A stretch of DNA of 64,000 nt. It comes from Marixanthomonas sp002364245. Lineage in GTDB: Bacteria > Bacteroidota > Bacteroidia > Flavobacteriales > Flavobacteriaceae. Location: positions 124,001-188,000 of the forward strand of contig CAXAZF010000007.1 of assembly GCA_963973455.1 (NCBI GenBank), given 5' to 3'. This document shows, piece after piece, positions 25,920 to 33,287 of this stretch (within the stretch, counting starts at the first letter, position 1; each line of letters opens with the position of its first letter). The notes beneath the pieces are model-generated. The model did not search any database. It was not told the origin of the DNA and saw only the letters and a program-made list of their open reading frames with translations. The position numbers and the translations under genes are program-made.

Positions 25920-26261
25920 TTATTGATCTGACCAAATAGCGAGCTCGTTTCCGGAAGGATCAATGAAATGAAACCGTTTCCCGCCGGGAAACGAAAAAAT
26001 ATCTTTTGAAATGGTTCCGTTATATTTAAGAATGGTACTTTTTATCTGTTTTAAATCTTTATGGTATAAAACAACAAGTGCACCATTTACTATTTCGGTA
26101 TCTGTTTTTTCGAAACCACCTTGCAAGCCACTGTCCGAAAATGCGACGTAAGTTGGCCCATAATCTGTAAAAGTCCACCCAAAACAAGCTAAATAAAACT
26201 TCTTTATTGCTTCAAGATCAATTGCTTTTAATTCAATGTAATTAATATGGTTATTTGTCAT
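25920..26261 (-). CDS. VOC (glyoxalase-fold) family protein
   Basis: 113 residues: single VOC unit pair, INYIELKAIDLEAIKKFYLACFGWTF at the N-terminus and HFIDPSGNELAIW at the C-terminus, the typical dioxygenase/bleomycin-resistance/glyoxalase fold. Metal ligands are probably a His or Glu in NYIEL and the Glu in GNELAIW. The enzymatic reaction cannot be told from sequence. Confidence 0.85.
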   Translation of the reverse strand: MTNNHINYIELKAIDLEAIKKFYLACFGWTFTDYGPTYVAFSDSGLQGGFEKTDTEIVNGALVVLYHKDLKQIKSTILKYNGTISKDIFSFPGGKRFHFIDPSGNELAIWSDQ

Positions 26262-26282
26262 AACTTAAAAAATTAGATACTA

Positions 26283-26322
26283 AATATACACCTTTATAAA
26301 TTCTTTAATAAAGGTGTATATT
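26283..26322. terminator. Long AT-rich hairpin, probable terminator
   Basis: A 15-bp perfect inverted repeat (AATATACACCTTTAT with ATAAAGGTGTATATT) with a 10-base loop. It lies 14 bp beyond the 3' end of the sigma-factor operon (minus strand) and upstream of the VOC gene. Confidence 0.75.
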
Positions 26323-26335
26323 CATAACTTATAAG

Positions 26336-26938
26336 CTAAGCCTCTAACTCCTGCAAATCTGCTTCTGCCCTAGCGGTAATACTTTTGTAGCAACCGTATC
26401 CCCAACGTGCAAAAAAGAGGACTGCTATGGTTAAAACTATATAGAATATCAAGACTCCTGTGGATTGTTCTTGCTGAAAAAAGTCCTTATTATTAAATGC
26501 CATCATAAAAACAGGAACTACCAGCCACATAAGCACTACACTGTAAACCGCCACTAGTTGCTGAACCAAAAGCATTTGTTTTTTCTTTTTAATAAATTTC
26601 ACAAGCGTGTTTTTATAACTGTCTGTGGTAAGATTCAGGTTTTTCATTCCAAATAAGGAACGTAAACTCAAAATAGGCATTATCACTAATGATAAAATCG
26701 ACAAAATACTAGCCATCATTAGATACCAGGTATTCATTTTATCTAAGTTCAACACTATAACCACTACTACAACAAAGCAAATAATTGCTCCAATGATTTC
26801 ATAGGTTGAAAGCGTGCTAAATCTATTTTTAAATTTTTGCTGTGTCATATCTAAAATTATTTTATCGGTTAATTTTTGCTGTTGTTCTAATTGATCACTC
26901 ATTTGGGACCAGACGGTTTGCATTTCTTCTAATTCCAT
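26336..26938 (-). CDS. Membrane protein downstream of ECF sigma factor, possible anti-sigma factor
   Basis: 200 residues. The cytosolic N-terminus of about 45 residues (MELEEMQTVWSQMSDQLEQQQKL) is followed by four membrane helices (about 47-67, 70-90, 125-148, 160-180). The gene starts 4 bp after the sigma-factor gene ends. An N-terminal cytosolic helix plus membrane helices, cotranscribed behind an ECF sigma factor, is the usual arrangement of a membrane-bound anti-sigma factor, but no zinc-binding ZAS motif (HxxxCxxC) is present. Confidence 0.7.
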   Translation of the reverse strand: MELEEMQTVWSQMSDQLEQQQKLTDKIILDMTQQKFKNRFSTLSTYEIIGAIICFVVVVVIVLNLDKMNTWYLMMASILSILSLVIMPILSLRSLFGMKNLNLTTDSYKNTLVKFIKKKKQMLLVQQLVAVYSVVLMWLVVPVFMMAFNNKDFFQQEQSTGVLIFYIVLTIAVLFFARWGYGCYKSITARAEADLQELEA

Positions 26939-26942
26939 GGTG

Positions 26943-27422
26943 TTACTTTTTTATTATTTCTTTTTTTAATTTGTCTTTTATTCGCGCCATTCGGGTTCCT
27001 ACATTACTTATGGTTAAACCTGTGATCTCAGCTATTTCGTCATATTTTCGTCCTTCGAGAAAGAGGAAAATAATTCCCTTGTCTATATCTTTTAAATGCT
27101 TGATACTTGCGTATAAAACCTTTAAGCGTTGTTCCAAAACTGGGTCATACGTTTCTTGAACTAACATGACGCCATCAAGCGAAACTTTATACCCCCTTTT
27201 CTTTTTAGAATAAAATACGGCTGTATTTAGTGCAATGCGGTACATCCAAGTGCTTACTTTAGCATCCCCTCGAAACGTTTTAAAGCCTTTCCAAAGATTA
27301 AACACCACTTCTTGATATAAATCCTTTTGGTCATCTTTATTGCTGGTATACAACCGAGTGACCTTATAAATGATCCCTTCGTTCTCTTTAATGATGTTTG
27401 TAAACGCTTGTTCTGTGTGCAT
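26943..27422 (-). CDS. RNA polymerase sigma factor, ECF type
   Basis: 159 residues. Region 2 (about 10-80) has DLYQEVVFNLWKGFKTFRGDAKVSTWMYRIALNTA, with the conserved core-binding and -10 recognition stretch. Region 4 (about 105-155) has IIFLFLEGRKYDEIAEITGLTISNVGTRMARIKDKL, a helix-turn-helix for the -35-like element. It directs RNA polymerase to a small regulon in response to an envelope or other signal. Operon with the membrane protein that follows; probably autoregulated, but no matching box was identified. Confidence 0.9.
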   Translation of the reverse strand: MHTEQAFTNIIKENEGIIYKVTRLYTSNKDDQKDLYQEVVFNLWKGFKTFRGDAKVSTWMYRIALNTAVFYSKKKRGYKVSLDGVMLVQETYDPVLEQRLKVLYASIKHLKDIDKGIIFLFLEGRKYDEIAEITGLTISNVGTRMARIKDKLKKEIIKK

Positions 27423-27540
27423 TAAAAACCTTCTTTACCCTATTAGAGTTCAAGTTGGTGAAAAAATCACACTTTTATTGAAGTTTTTTTATTTGAAGTA
27501 ATAAAAATGAAGAAGTTTAATAATGATAAATAATATGCTT

Positions 27541-27611
27541 GTCCAGTCGAGCGCAGTCGAGACCTTTTTAATAGTCTATATGTTGTAGTTCTCGACTGCG
27601 CTCGAACAGAC
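27541..27611. repeat. REP-like GC-rich inverted repeat
   Basis: A 16-base perfect inverted repeat: TCGAGCGCAGTCGAGA at 27547-27562 and its complement at 27590-27605, with a 27-base AT spacer; outer bases continue imperfectly (GTCCAG ... ACAGAC). It is strikingly GC-rich against AT-rich flanks. The CTCGACTGCGCTCGA core is of the dispersed intergenic kind I associate with flavobacterial genomes. It lies between the flavin monooxygenase gene and the sigma-factor promoter region. Confidence 0.8.
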
Positions 27612-27671
27612 AGCTACAGACATTTTTAAACTTACTACTATTACTAAAAAGTTTACCAAATGAGAAAAATA

Positions 27672-28682
27672 TTATATCTCTTTCATCACTTCTGAAAAAA
27701 TTTCAAATGATTTAATACGCGCTTCCGGATCGTAGATATGGGATGCAACCATAATTTCATCAACACCGGTTTTTTTTAAAAACCTTTTAGTTTGTTGTTT
27801 TACCGTTTCTTTACTTCCGATAAAAGCATACTTCAACATTTTTTGAAACGCAGGATTTTGAAGAATTTGTTTTAAATCTGAAGTCATTTCTGTAGGTGGT
27901 TGCACGTAATCTATGTTACCGGTCATTACGCCAATCATCATTCTAATTAACGAGGTTGAAATTTTTTCGGCTTCAGCATCGGTATCGGCTGCAATTACAT
28001 TAACACATGCAATGGTATAGGGTTTTTCAAGATATTGAGATGGCTGAAAATTATTGTAATAAATGTTTAGTGCTTCAAATAAATGTGCGGGGGCAAAATG
28101 ACTAGCAAATACATACGGTAAGCCTTCTTTTGCTGCTAAATAAGCGCTATCGGTACTCGAACCTAAAATATACATAGGCATCGTTACGCCTTCGGCTATG
28201 GGGGCTCTTACTTTTGCATTCTGATTGTCAGTTGAAAAATACTGCTGGATATTCCGAAGCTCTTCAGGAAACTTATAGACCGCTTGCATTCTATCTGGAC
28301 GAATGGCTTGCGCGGTCACTTGATCGGTACCCGGTGCTCTTCCTAGCCCTAAATCGATACGGTCTGGGTACAAGGAACCCAACGTCCCAAATTGTTCTGA
28401 AATTAATAAAGACGAATGATTGGGTAACATAATTCCGCCAGACCCTACTCGAATGCTTTCTGTGCCACCGGCAATATGACCAATAAGCACAGATGTGGCC
28501 GAGCTGGCTATGCTCTTCATATTATGATGCTCTGCCAGCCAGAATCGTTTATAACCAAACGTTTCGGCTTTTTGTGCTAAAGTAAGGCTGTTTTTGAAAA
28601 CCTCGATGGGCTTAAAATCTACCCCAATGGTTGCTAATTCTAGTATAGAATATGGAATGCTTTTGCTTTGTTTTTCTTTCAT
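27672..28682 (-). CDS. LLM class flavin-dependent oxidoreductase
   Basis: 336 residues, luciferase-like monooxygenase barrel. Signature segments: YSILELATIG at the N-terminus, KRFWLAEHHNMKSIASSA near 45-62, IRVGSGGIMLPNHSSL near 77-92, LYPDRIDLGLGRAPGTD near 104-120 and ILGSSTDSAYLAAKEGLPY near 173. It uses FMN to oxidise an unknown small substrate; similar proteins (MsnO8/YhbW group) are widespread. Single gene. Confidence 0.9.
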   Translation of the reverse strand: MKEKQSKSIPYSILELATIGVDFKPIEVFKNSLTLAQKAETFGYKRFWLAEHHNMKSIASSATSVLIGHIAGGTESIRVGSGGIMLPNHSSLLISEQFGTLGSLYPDRIDLGLGRAPGTDQVTAQAIRPDRMQAVYKFPEELRNIQQYFSTDNQNAKVRAPIAEGVTMPMYILGSSTDSAYLAAKEGLPYVFASHFAPAHLFEALNIYYNNFQPSQYLEKPYTIACVNVIAADTDAEAEKISTSLIRMMIGVMTGNIDYVQPPTEMTSDLKQILQNPAFQKMLKYAFIGSKETVKQQTKRFLKKTGVDEIMVASHIYDPEARIKSFEIFSEVMKEI

Positions 28683-28769
28683 AGTAATCTTTACGCGTTA
28701 CTACAAAATAAATCAAAAGTTAGCTGTATTATAGTTAATAAACCTATAAGTATTTTAAGAAAAGTAGTC

Positions 28770-29225
28770 TTATTTTTTCTTAACTCGTACCGCGTTCATT
28801 CCGCGTTGTCCTTTCTCTAATTCAAAAGAAACATTATCATTCTCATCAATCTCATCAATTAATCCACTTACGTGTGTAAAGTACTTCTCTTGATTTTCTG
28901 AATCGATAATAAATCCGAAGCCTTTACTATGGTCAAAGAAAGAGACTTTTCCGTTTCGAACAGGGTCGAAAGGCTCTTTATCTTCATCACTTTGTTTTGG
29001 AACCCCTACGACAATTTCATCTGCTTCCACCTCTACTTTTTGAGAAGGATCAGGTGGCGTATCGGTTAAATTACCATTATGGTCTACATAGGCAAATTCA
29101 ATACCTGGTCCTTTTTCTTTTGCTTCGGCTTTACGAGCTTCTTTTTTCTTACGTTTTTCTTCCCGCTTTTTTAACCGTTTCTTTTCTTTTTCTTTCTTCT
29201 CGTATGTTTGTTGTGATTTTGCCAT
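28770..29225 (-). CDS. Cold-shock domain protein with lysine-rich N-terminal extension
   Basis: 151 residues. Residues 1-40 are almost only Lys, Glu and Arg, a basic single helix; 41-90 is an acidic linker; 91-150 is a cold-shock domain with RNP-1 KGFGFI and RNP-2-like YFTHVSGL, ending FELEKGQRGMNAVRVKKK. It binds single-stranded RNA or DNA. The basic extension is a flavobacterial addition that could add RNA or ribosome affinity. A second, small CSD gene lies 244 bp upstream. Confidence 0.88.
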   Translation of the reverse strand: MAKSQQTYEKKEKEKKRLKKREEKRKKKEARKAEAKEKGPGIEFAYVDHNGNLTDTPPDPSQKVEVEADEIVVGVPKQSDEDKEPFDPVRNGKVSFFDHSKGFGFIIDSENQEKYFTHVSGLIDEIDENDNVSFELEKGQRGMNAVRVKKK

Positions 29226-29420
29226 TCGTTTGTTTATAAGTTATTTACGTAGTTTATTTAAAGAATAAGTTGAACTACTAAACGAATGCTAAAAAAAGAG
29301 TGGTGTTTTTTTAAGATTGGTAAAGAGCAATTGACAGAACTATCTGTTTATCTCTAAAAACTTTTACAAAGATAGTAGTTAACTTAGACAAATCCATGTT
29401 TTTAGTAATATTCTGAAATA

Positions 29421-29448
29421 AAAAAACCACCTAAATAGGTGGTTTTTT
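29421..29448. terminator. Terminator hairpin between the two cold-shock genes
   Basis: A 12-bp stem AAAAAACCACCT / AGGTGGTTTTTT with loop AAAT. It is symmetrical and lies 21 bp after the small cold-shock gene on the minus strand, so its main use is to end that transcript. Confidence 0.85.
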
Positions 29449-29469
29449 GAAGTATTTAATTGTGGTTAA

Positions 29470-29724
29470 TTACGCCAACCGGACGTTAATCGCTTGTAAG
29501 CCTTTTTGGCTGTTCTCTGTTTCAAACAGAACTTTGTCTTCTTTTCTTATTCTATCTACCAGCCCACTTTTATGGACAAATACATCTTCTTTAGTACTAG
29601 CAGTAGTGATAAAACCAAATCCTTTGGTATTATTAAAAAACTTAACGTTTCCTTGTTCTACGTTTTTTACTGCTTCTTTTTTTGTCTGAAATATGTTTGT
29701 AATAAATTGTTTTAATGATTTCAT
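29470..29724 (-). CDS. Small cold-shock domain protein
   Basis: 84 residues: a short basic N-terminus (MKSLKQFITNIFQTKKEA), then the cold-shock domain with GNVKFFNNTKGFGFITT (RNP-1) and EDVFVHKSGLVD (RNP-2), ending QKGLQAINVRLA. RNA chaperone of the Csp type. The ATG is preceded by a long non-coding stretch, in keeping with the long leaders of cold-shock mRNAs, though no leader structure was identified. Confidence 0.9.
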   Translation of the reverse strand: MKSLKQFITNIFQTKKEAVKNVEQGNVKFFNNTKGFGFITTASTKEDVFVHKSGLVDRIRKEDKVLFETENSQKGLQAINVRLA

Positions 29725-29987
29725 GGTATTCTATGTTATTATTATTGTTAATGCAGCACTACCCTACAGCATTGAAAGTTAAAAGTAATTCGTTAGTAAG
29801 TTTGATTTATACTGAATTATTTGGTAGTGAAAAACACAAGTATTTAAAGTAAATCTACTTGGTTTTTAATTGTTATAAAAAGTCCTTTTGCGGGTAGTAA
29901 GTAAGACAGTGGAAGAAATTAATTAACTAGTCGCTGTAAGATATTTTAATAAGGCTAAAGTAGTATAAATAAGGTTAGCTTTTAGTT

Positions 29988-30194
29988 TTAATATGTTAAA
30001 TTACATTCTTTGTTATTTACTCTTTCTGTTAATTCTTTTGTTTTGGCTAAAGCAATAGGTTTAGTAAGTATATCATTAATACGAATATTTTTATTAGCGC
30101 GATCGTGATCGCTAGGGCCTATTGGATGAAGTTATAGATAGGTCAAAATTTGAGATTTAGAATTTTTATACAAGTCTTTCAGAAAAACTTCCAT
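29988..30194 (-). pseudogene. Remnant of a response-regulator receiver domain
   Basis: Read on the minus strand, the frame from 30194 gives MEVFLKDLYKNSKSQILTYL, a stop (TAA at 30132-30134), then LHPIGPSDHDRANKNIRIN and DILTKPIALAKTKELTERV, ending at 29988. This follows the second half of a receiver domain: EFLK on helix 3, ILT on strand 4, the IxPSDxxxA helix 4 and the L-x-KP-[IL] signature on strand 5, whose Lys is catalytic. The phospho-accepting Asp region upstream is not readable. One stop and loss of the 5' half mark it as a decayed gene. Confidence 0.55.
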
Positions 30195-30304
30195 TTATAT
30201 AACTTTTAAAAAATAAAGAATGATGATAATATCTAGAATATTATAAAATCTCAAGTATTATATCAACTGTAATCCCTTTTAAAATAAAAAGGAAGTATTG
30301 TAAA

Positions 30305-30340
30305 TTAAAAAGCTGAACAATAGTGAAATTGTTCAGCTTT
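30305..30340 (-). terminator. Terminator of the Lrp gene
   Basis: Stem AAAGCTGAACAAT (30309-30321) / ATTGTTCAGCTTT (30328-30340) with a 6-base loop. On the minus strand it is followed by TTTAATTTA. It lies 67 bp after the Lrp-family gene. Confidence 0.8.
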
Positions 30341-30406
30341 AACTAATAACTATAACTCTTTTATAAACTATATCGGTTATTAAGAGCTAAATATTTAATG
30401 CTATTG

Positions 30407-30889
30407 TTATTGAATATCCATAAAAATAGAATGCATTAATCGTTTTTTATCATTTATGCTTTCTTCTAAAGAAATCATCGTTTCGGTTCTTGTAACCCCT
30501 TCTATATCGTCTATTTGGTAGATTATATTTTTAGCGTGACTAGTATCTTTTGCTCTAATTTTACAAAAGATGTTAAACTTGCCAGTAGTAACGTGGGCAA
30601 CTGTTACAAAAGGAATTTCGTTGATACGCTCTAATACAAATTGCGTTTGTGAAGTTTTTTGAAGAAAAACCCCAACGTATGCTATAAAGGAGTATCCCAG
30701 TTTTTTGTAATCCAATTTAAGCGAGGATCCTGTTATAAAACCTGCATCTTCCATTTTTTTAACACGCACATGAACAGTTCCGGCCGAAATACCTAGCTTT
30801 TTCGCAATATCGGTAAAGGCCGTTCGGGTGTTCTCAATAAGCATATCAAGAATTTTATGATCAGTTTCGTCTAATTTAAATTTTGCCAT
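30407..30889 (-). CDS. Lrp/AsnC family transcriptional regulator
   Basis: 160 residues. The N-terminal winged helix starts LDETDHKILDMLIENTRTAFTDIAKKLGIS and continues AGTVHVRVKKMEDAGFI (residues 5-55). The C-terminal RAM/effector domain (70-145) has FCKIRAKDTSHAKNIIYQIDDIEGVTRTETMISLEE. These regulators bind amino acids and act as octamers or dimers on amino-acid metabolism genes. Single gene, 59 bp downstream of the M14 carboxypeptidase gene in the same direction, with its own terminator. Confidence 0.92.
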   Translation of the reverse strand: MAKFKLDETDHKILDMLIENTRTAFTDIAKKLGISAGTVHVRVKKMEDAGFITGSSLKLDYKKLGYSFIAYVGVFLQKTSQTQFVLERINEIPFVTVAHVTTGKFNIFCKIRAKDTSHAKNIIYQIDDIEGVTRTETMISLEESINDKKRLMHSIFMDIQ

Positions 30890-30948
30890 AACTCTTTTAA
30901 TTTTTTGGAGTGCAAAAATACTAAGTTTTTGACAAAATAAGAACAGGT

Positions 30949-32094
30949 TTATTGAAAAATAATTTCTTTAGCTTTATTTTTATAATGAATTGTTAAAACT
31001 TTATCCCCAATATTGAAAATTTCTTGAGAATTTATTAAAACAACCTTACCCTTGACAGCCAATTCTTTATGTCCGCTAAAATTAGACAAATCGCCAATTG
31101 CTTCAATTACAGGAACAAAGTCTATTTTACCATCATGAAGCTCCTCTTTATACTGAATGGAGATCGAAACAGTCCTTTGCTCTTTTTCTAAATACACATT
31201 TCGTAACAATACATCCCTAAAGTTCTTTTTATTTTCTGGGATATCAAAATAATCATTGTAATCTATAGCTTTATTTGCTTCAGAAGAAGTAACACCAAAT
31301 AACTCCAACAAAGAATAGAATATAAATTCCCGTGTTTTTTCTCGTTGGTAATCATTCTGGTAATGCCCAGCTTCAAACAAAATGGTTGGTGCACCAGCAG
31401 CTGTAAAACTATCCCCTACGCAATTAATATTAAAAGAATCATCATATCGACCTATTTGGCCTGGAATATAGTTTTGTAGCCTTTTAGCCATCTTTACAAT
31501 ATATTTCATCGCTGTCTTTCGGGCTTTAGTAACTGCACGATGAGTATCGGCAGAGGGCGCTAAAAATGATATAGTTGCCGTTTTATTAGTTTCCAAGCCA
31601 TATATGGTACGTTGGTCATGAAGGTTTAAGCATAAATCGGGTTTTATTTCGGCAAAAAGATTGTGCAAAAGTTTGCTTTCTTCTTGTGTCAGGTTTTTTG
31701 CATCCCTGTTTAAGTCCACATGATTAGCGTTTTCTCGAGTGTACGCTTCTGCCCCATCGGGGTTCAAAATAGGTATAAGGTATAGCGTGTATGAATTTAA
31801 AAATGCTTTTTTTTCTTTCTGAAGTACTTCGTTTTGATCAATAAACTGCAGAAAGTCCATAACCGCCTTTGTAGTGGTTGATTCATTTCCATGCATTTGA
31901 GACCACGCCAAAACTTTTTTAGAGCCGTTTCCAATTTTTAAAACGGGGATTTCTTTTCCTTTTTCTGAAATACCTTCCTTAACTATTTCAATTTTAGAAT
32001 TGGTTTCTAAAAGCGGACGAATATGTTTTAGCGTAATATACCGACCTTGAATAGGTGCTAAAAAAAGGGTTCTGTAGGTTTCTTGTAGATTCAT
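30949..32094 (-). CDS. M14 family zinc carboxypeptidase-like protein
   Basis: 381 residues from ATG 32094 (MNLQETYRTLFLAP); the frame is open 44 codons further, across the operator region, and that part does not look coding. Zinc ligands: H and E in QMHGNEST near 72, and the His in LCLNLHDQRTIYG near 157. Arg in HVDLNRDAKN near 130 fits the substrate-binding position. The general-base Glu is in ILFEAGHYQND near 240. No signal peptide, so probably cytoplasmic peptide trimming. It is divergent from an XRE regulator. Confidence 0.83.
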   Translation of the reverse strand: MNLQETYRTLFLAPIQGRYITLKHIRPLLETNSKIEIVKEGISEKGKEIPVLKIGNGSKKVLAWSQMHGNESTTTKAVMDFLQFIDQNEVLQKEKKAFLNSYTLYLIPILNPDGAEAYTRENANHVDLNRDAKNLTQEESKLLHNLFAEIKPDLCLNLHDQRTIYGLETNKTATISFLAPSADTHRAVTKARKTAMKYIVKMAKRLQNYIPGQIGRYDDSFNINCVGDSFTAAGAPTILFEAGHYQNDYQREKTREFIFYSLLELFGVTSSEANKAIDYNDYFDIPENKKNFRDVLLRNVYLEKEQRTVSISIQYKEELHDGKIDFVPVIEAIGDLSNFSGHKELAVKGKVVLINSQEIFNIGDKVLTIHYKNKAKEIIFQ

Positions 32095-32130
32095 AAATAT
32101 ATTTCTGTTGTCAAAGGTAAACAACACTAT

Positions 32131-32181
32131 GTTTACATTTGTAACCAAGAAATTTATAGGCTTTTTTGTACAAAAGTAAAC
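32131..32181. promoter_or_regulatory. Two operator-like sites upstream of the M14 carboxypeptidase
   Basis: GTTTACATTTGTAAC at 32131-32145 (plus) and GTTTACTTTTGTAC at 32168-32181 (read on the minus strand) are near copies of GATTACATTTGTAAAC in front of the XRE regulator. Each has the imperfect dyad TTACA-TT-TGTAA. The second also contains TACTTTTG in the direction of the carboxypeptidase gene, so it could serve as -7 element and operator at once. Confidence 0.5.
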
Positions 32182-32323
32182 ATTGGCCCTGCTTATCACC
32201 ACTATTGGGCGGCTATTTTTTAACAAAAAAATTAATTGGTATATAAAATTCTATATTCTAATTGTTTAAAGCATATTACATAAACTTTCAGTTTAATAAA
32301 TTGTAGGTGTTATACTATTCGTT

Positions 32324-32360
32324 TTTGCAAATAAAACCTTTATTGATTACATTTGTAAAC
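32324..32360 (+). promoter_or_regulatory. Promoter and operator of the XRE regulator gene
   Basis: TTTG at 32324-32327 and TACATTTG at 32348-32355 are 20 bp apart, an exact fit to the Bacteroidota promoter consensus. The -7 box lies inside the dyad GATTACATTTGTAAAC (32345-32360), so a repressor bound there would block the promoter. ATG follows at 32387. Confidence 0.65.
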
Positions 32361-32386
32361 GTTATAAGGATTAGAATGGTGTTACA

Positions 32387-32776
32387 ATGGTAAACAGTGA
32401 AAATTTCACGAAAAGACTGGAAAAAATCATGGATTTCTATGGTTTATCTGCAACTGCTTTTTCTGAAGCGATCGATTTTAACCGCTCCACTATTTCGCAT
32501 TTACTCTCCGGTAGAAACAAACCCAGTTTGGAATTTGTGATGAAAGTAGTTCAAAAATTTCCAGAGGTAGAATTGTATTGGCTATTAAATGGAAAAGGCT
32601 CCTTCCCTGCCCAAAAAGAAAACAACGAACAGGGTGGTGGTAAAAAAAAGAATTTAACAACCAGTTCTACTTCAAATCAAGTTTCACATAAAAAAATTGC
32701 TTCTACCAATGAAGGTGAAATTGATAAAATTATAATCTTCTATAAAGACGGAAGCTTTAAAGCGTACAATAATTAG
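32387..32776 (+). CDS. XRE-type helix-turn-helix regulator
   Basis: 129 residues. The N-terminal HTH domain spans residues 5-62 (RLEKIMDFYGLSATAFSEAIDFNRSTISHLLSGRNKPSLEFVMKVVQKFPEVELYWLLNG). Then comes a polar linker rich in Lys, Asn, Ser and Thr and a short C-terminal strand (IDKIIIFYKDGSFKAYN). The arrangement is typical of flavobacterial XRE regulators. It probably regulates itself and perhaps the divergent carboxypeptidase through the TTACATTTGTAA-like sites. Confidence 0.87.
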   Translation: MVNSENFTKRLEKIMDFYGLSATAFSEAIDFNRSTISHLLSGRNKPSLEFVMKVVQKFPEVELYWLLNGKGSFPAQKENNEQGGGKKKNLTTSSTSNQVSHKKIASTNEGEIDKIIIFYKDGSFKAYNN

Positions 32777-32867
32777 TATCCTCAAATGTGTATTGTCCTG
32801 CAATAATTCTTCATAAAGCATTCTATAATTGCTTTTAATTATAGAAATTTGCATAGAAATTATTTTT

Positions 32868-33239
32868 ATGCGCTTATTTACCTCAATTCTTATATTATTT
32901 ACCCTAACAAGTTGTTATCAGCCGGAAAGAGACTGTAAAAAATTTAAAAATGGAACTTTTGAGTTTAAAGCCTTGGTTGGTACACAGCTCGAAACAACTA
33001 CTTTTATGCGCAACGACTCGATAGAAATAGATTACTATCAAGGAAAAGCCGATACTTCGAGCATACGGTGGATTAATGATTGTGAGTATATAGTTAAAAA
33101 GATCAACCCTAAAAATCGGGCTGAAGAAAAAGCTATACACATGAAAATCCTAACTACGGATGGAGATGAATACACTTTTGAATATAATATAGTTGGACAG
33201 ACTAAGAAACAAAAAGGAACTGCAACAAAGGTAAAATAA
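32868..33239 (+). CDS. Small lipoprotein of unknown function
   Basis: 123 residues from ATG 32868 (MRLFTSILILFTLTSC): a lipoprotein signal with the lipobox Cys at 16; an ATG 13 codons upstream adds an unlikely N-terminus. The mature part is a small beta-rich domain (FKNGTFEFKA, IRWINDCEYIVKKINP, DGDEYTFEYNIVG). Proteins like this are often mislabelled DNA topoisomerase IV in flavobacterial genomes because of the nearby parC/parE; no such activity is possible here. A TTCTATAATT/AATTATAGAA hairpin at 32821-32846 precedes it. Confidence 0.78.
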   Translation: MRLFTSILILFTLTSCYQPERDCKKFKNGTFEFKALVGTQLETTTFMRNDSIEIDYYQGKADTSSIRWINDCEYIVKKINPKNRAEEKAIHMKILTTDGDEYTFEYNIVGQTKKQKGTATKVK

Positions 33240-33287
33240 CTGTTCGATACTTTTCTGAAAGATCTAAGGTATGTCTAAGCAAAGAAA

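Larger units (their letters stand above)
29725..30406. other. 682-bp stretch without an intact gene
   Basis: Contains a response-regulator remnant (29988-30194, minus strand), the terminator of the Lrp gene (30305-30340) and, nearest the cold-shock gene, about 260 bp in which I see neither a frame nor a strong structure. The perfect palindrome GCGATC-GT-GATCGC at 30099-30112 lies inside the remnant and is probably codon-derived. Confidence 0.7.

Noticed and set aside
30099..30112. Palindrome GCGATC-GT-GATCGC as an operator
   Set aside because: It falls inside the response-regulator remnant, where it encodes the SDHDRA segment, so no separate function is needed.
32095..32226. N-terminal extension of the M14 carboxypeptidase
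   Set aside because: The extra 44 codons cover the operator-like sites and have no homology-like pattern; the family start is MNLQETY at 32094.
32868..33239. DNA topoisomerase IV subunit label for the small lipoprotein
   Set aside because: The product is a 123-residue lipoprotein with no topoisomerase motif; the genuine subunits are at 35833-40390.
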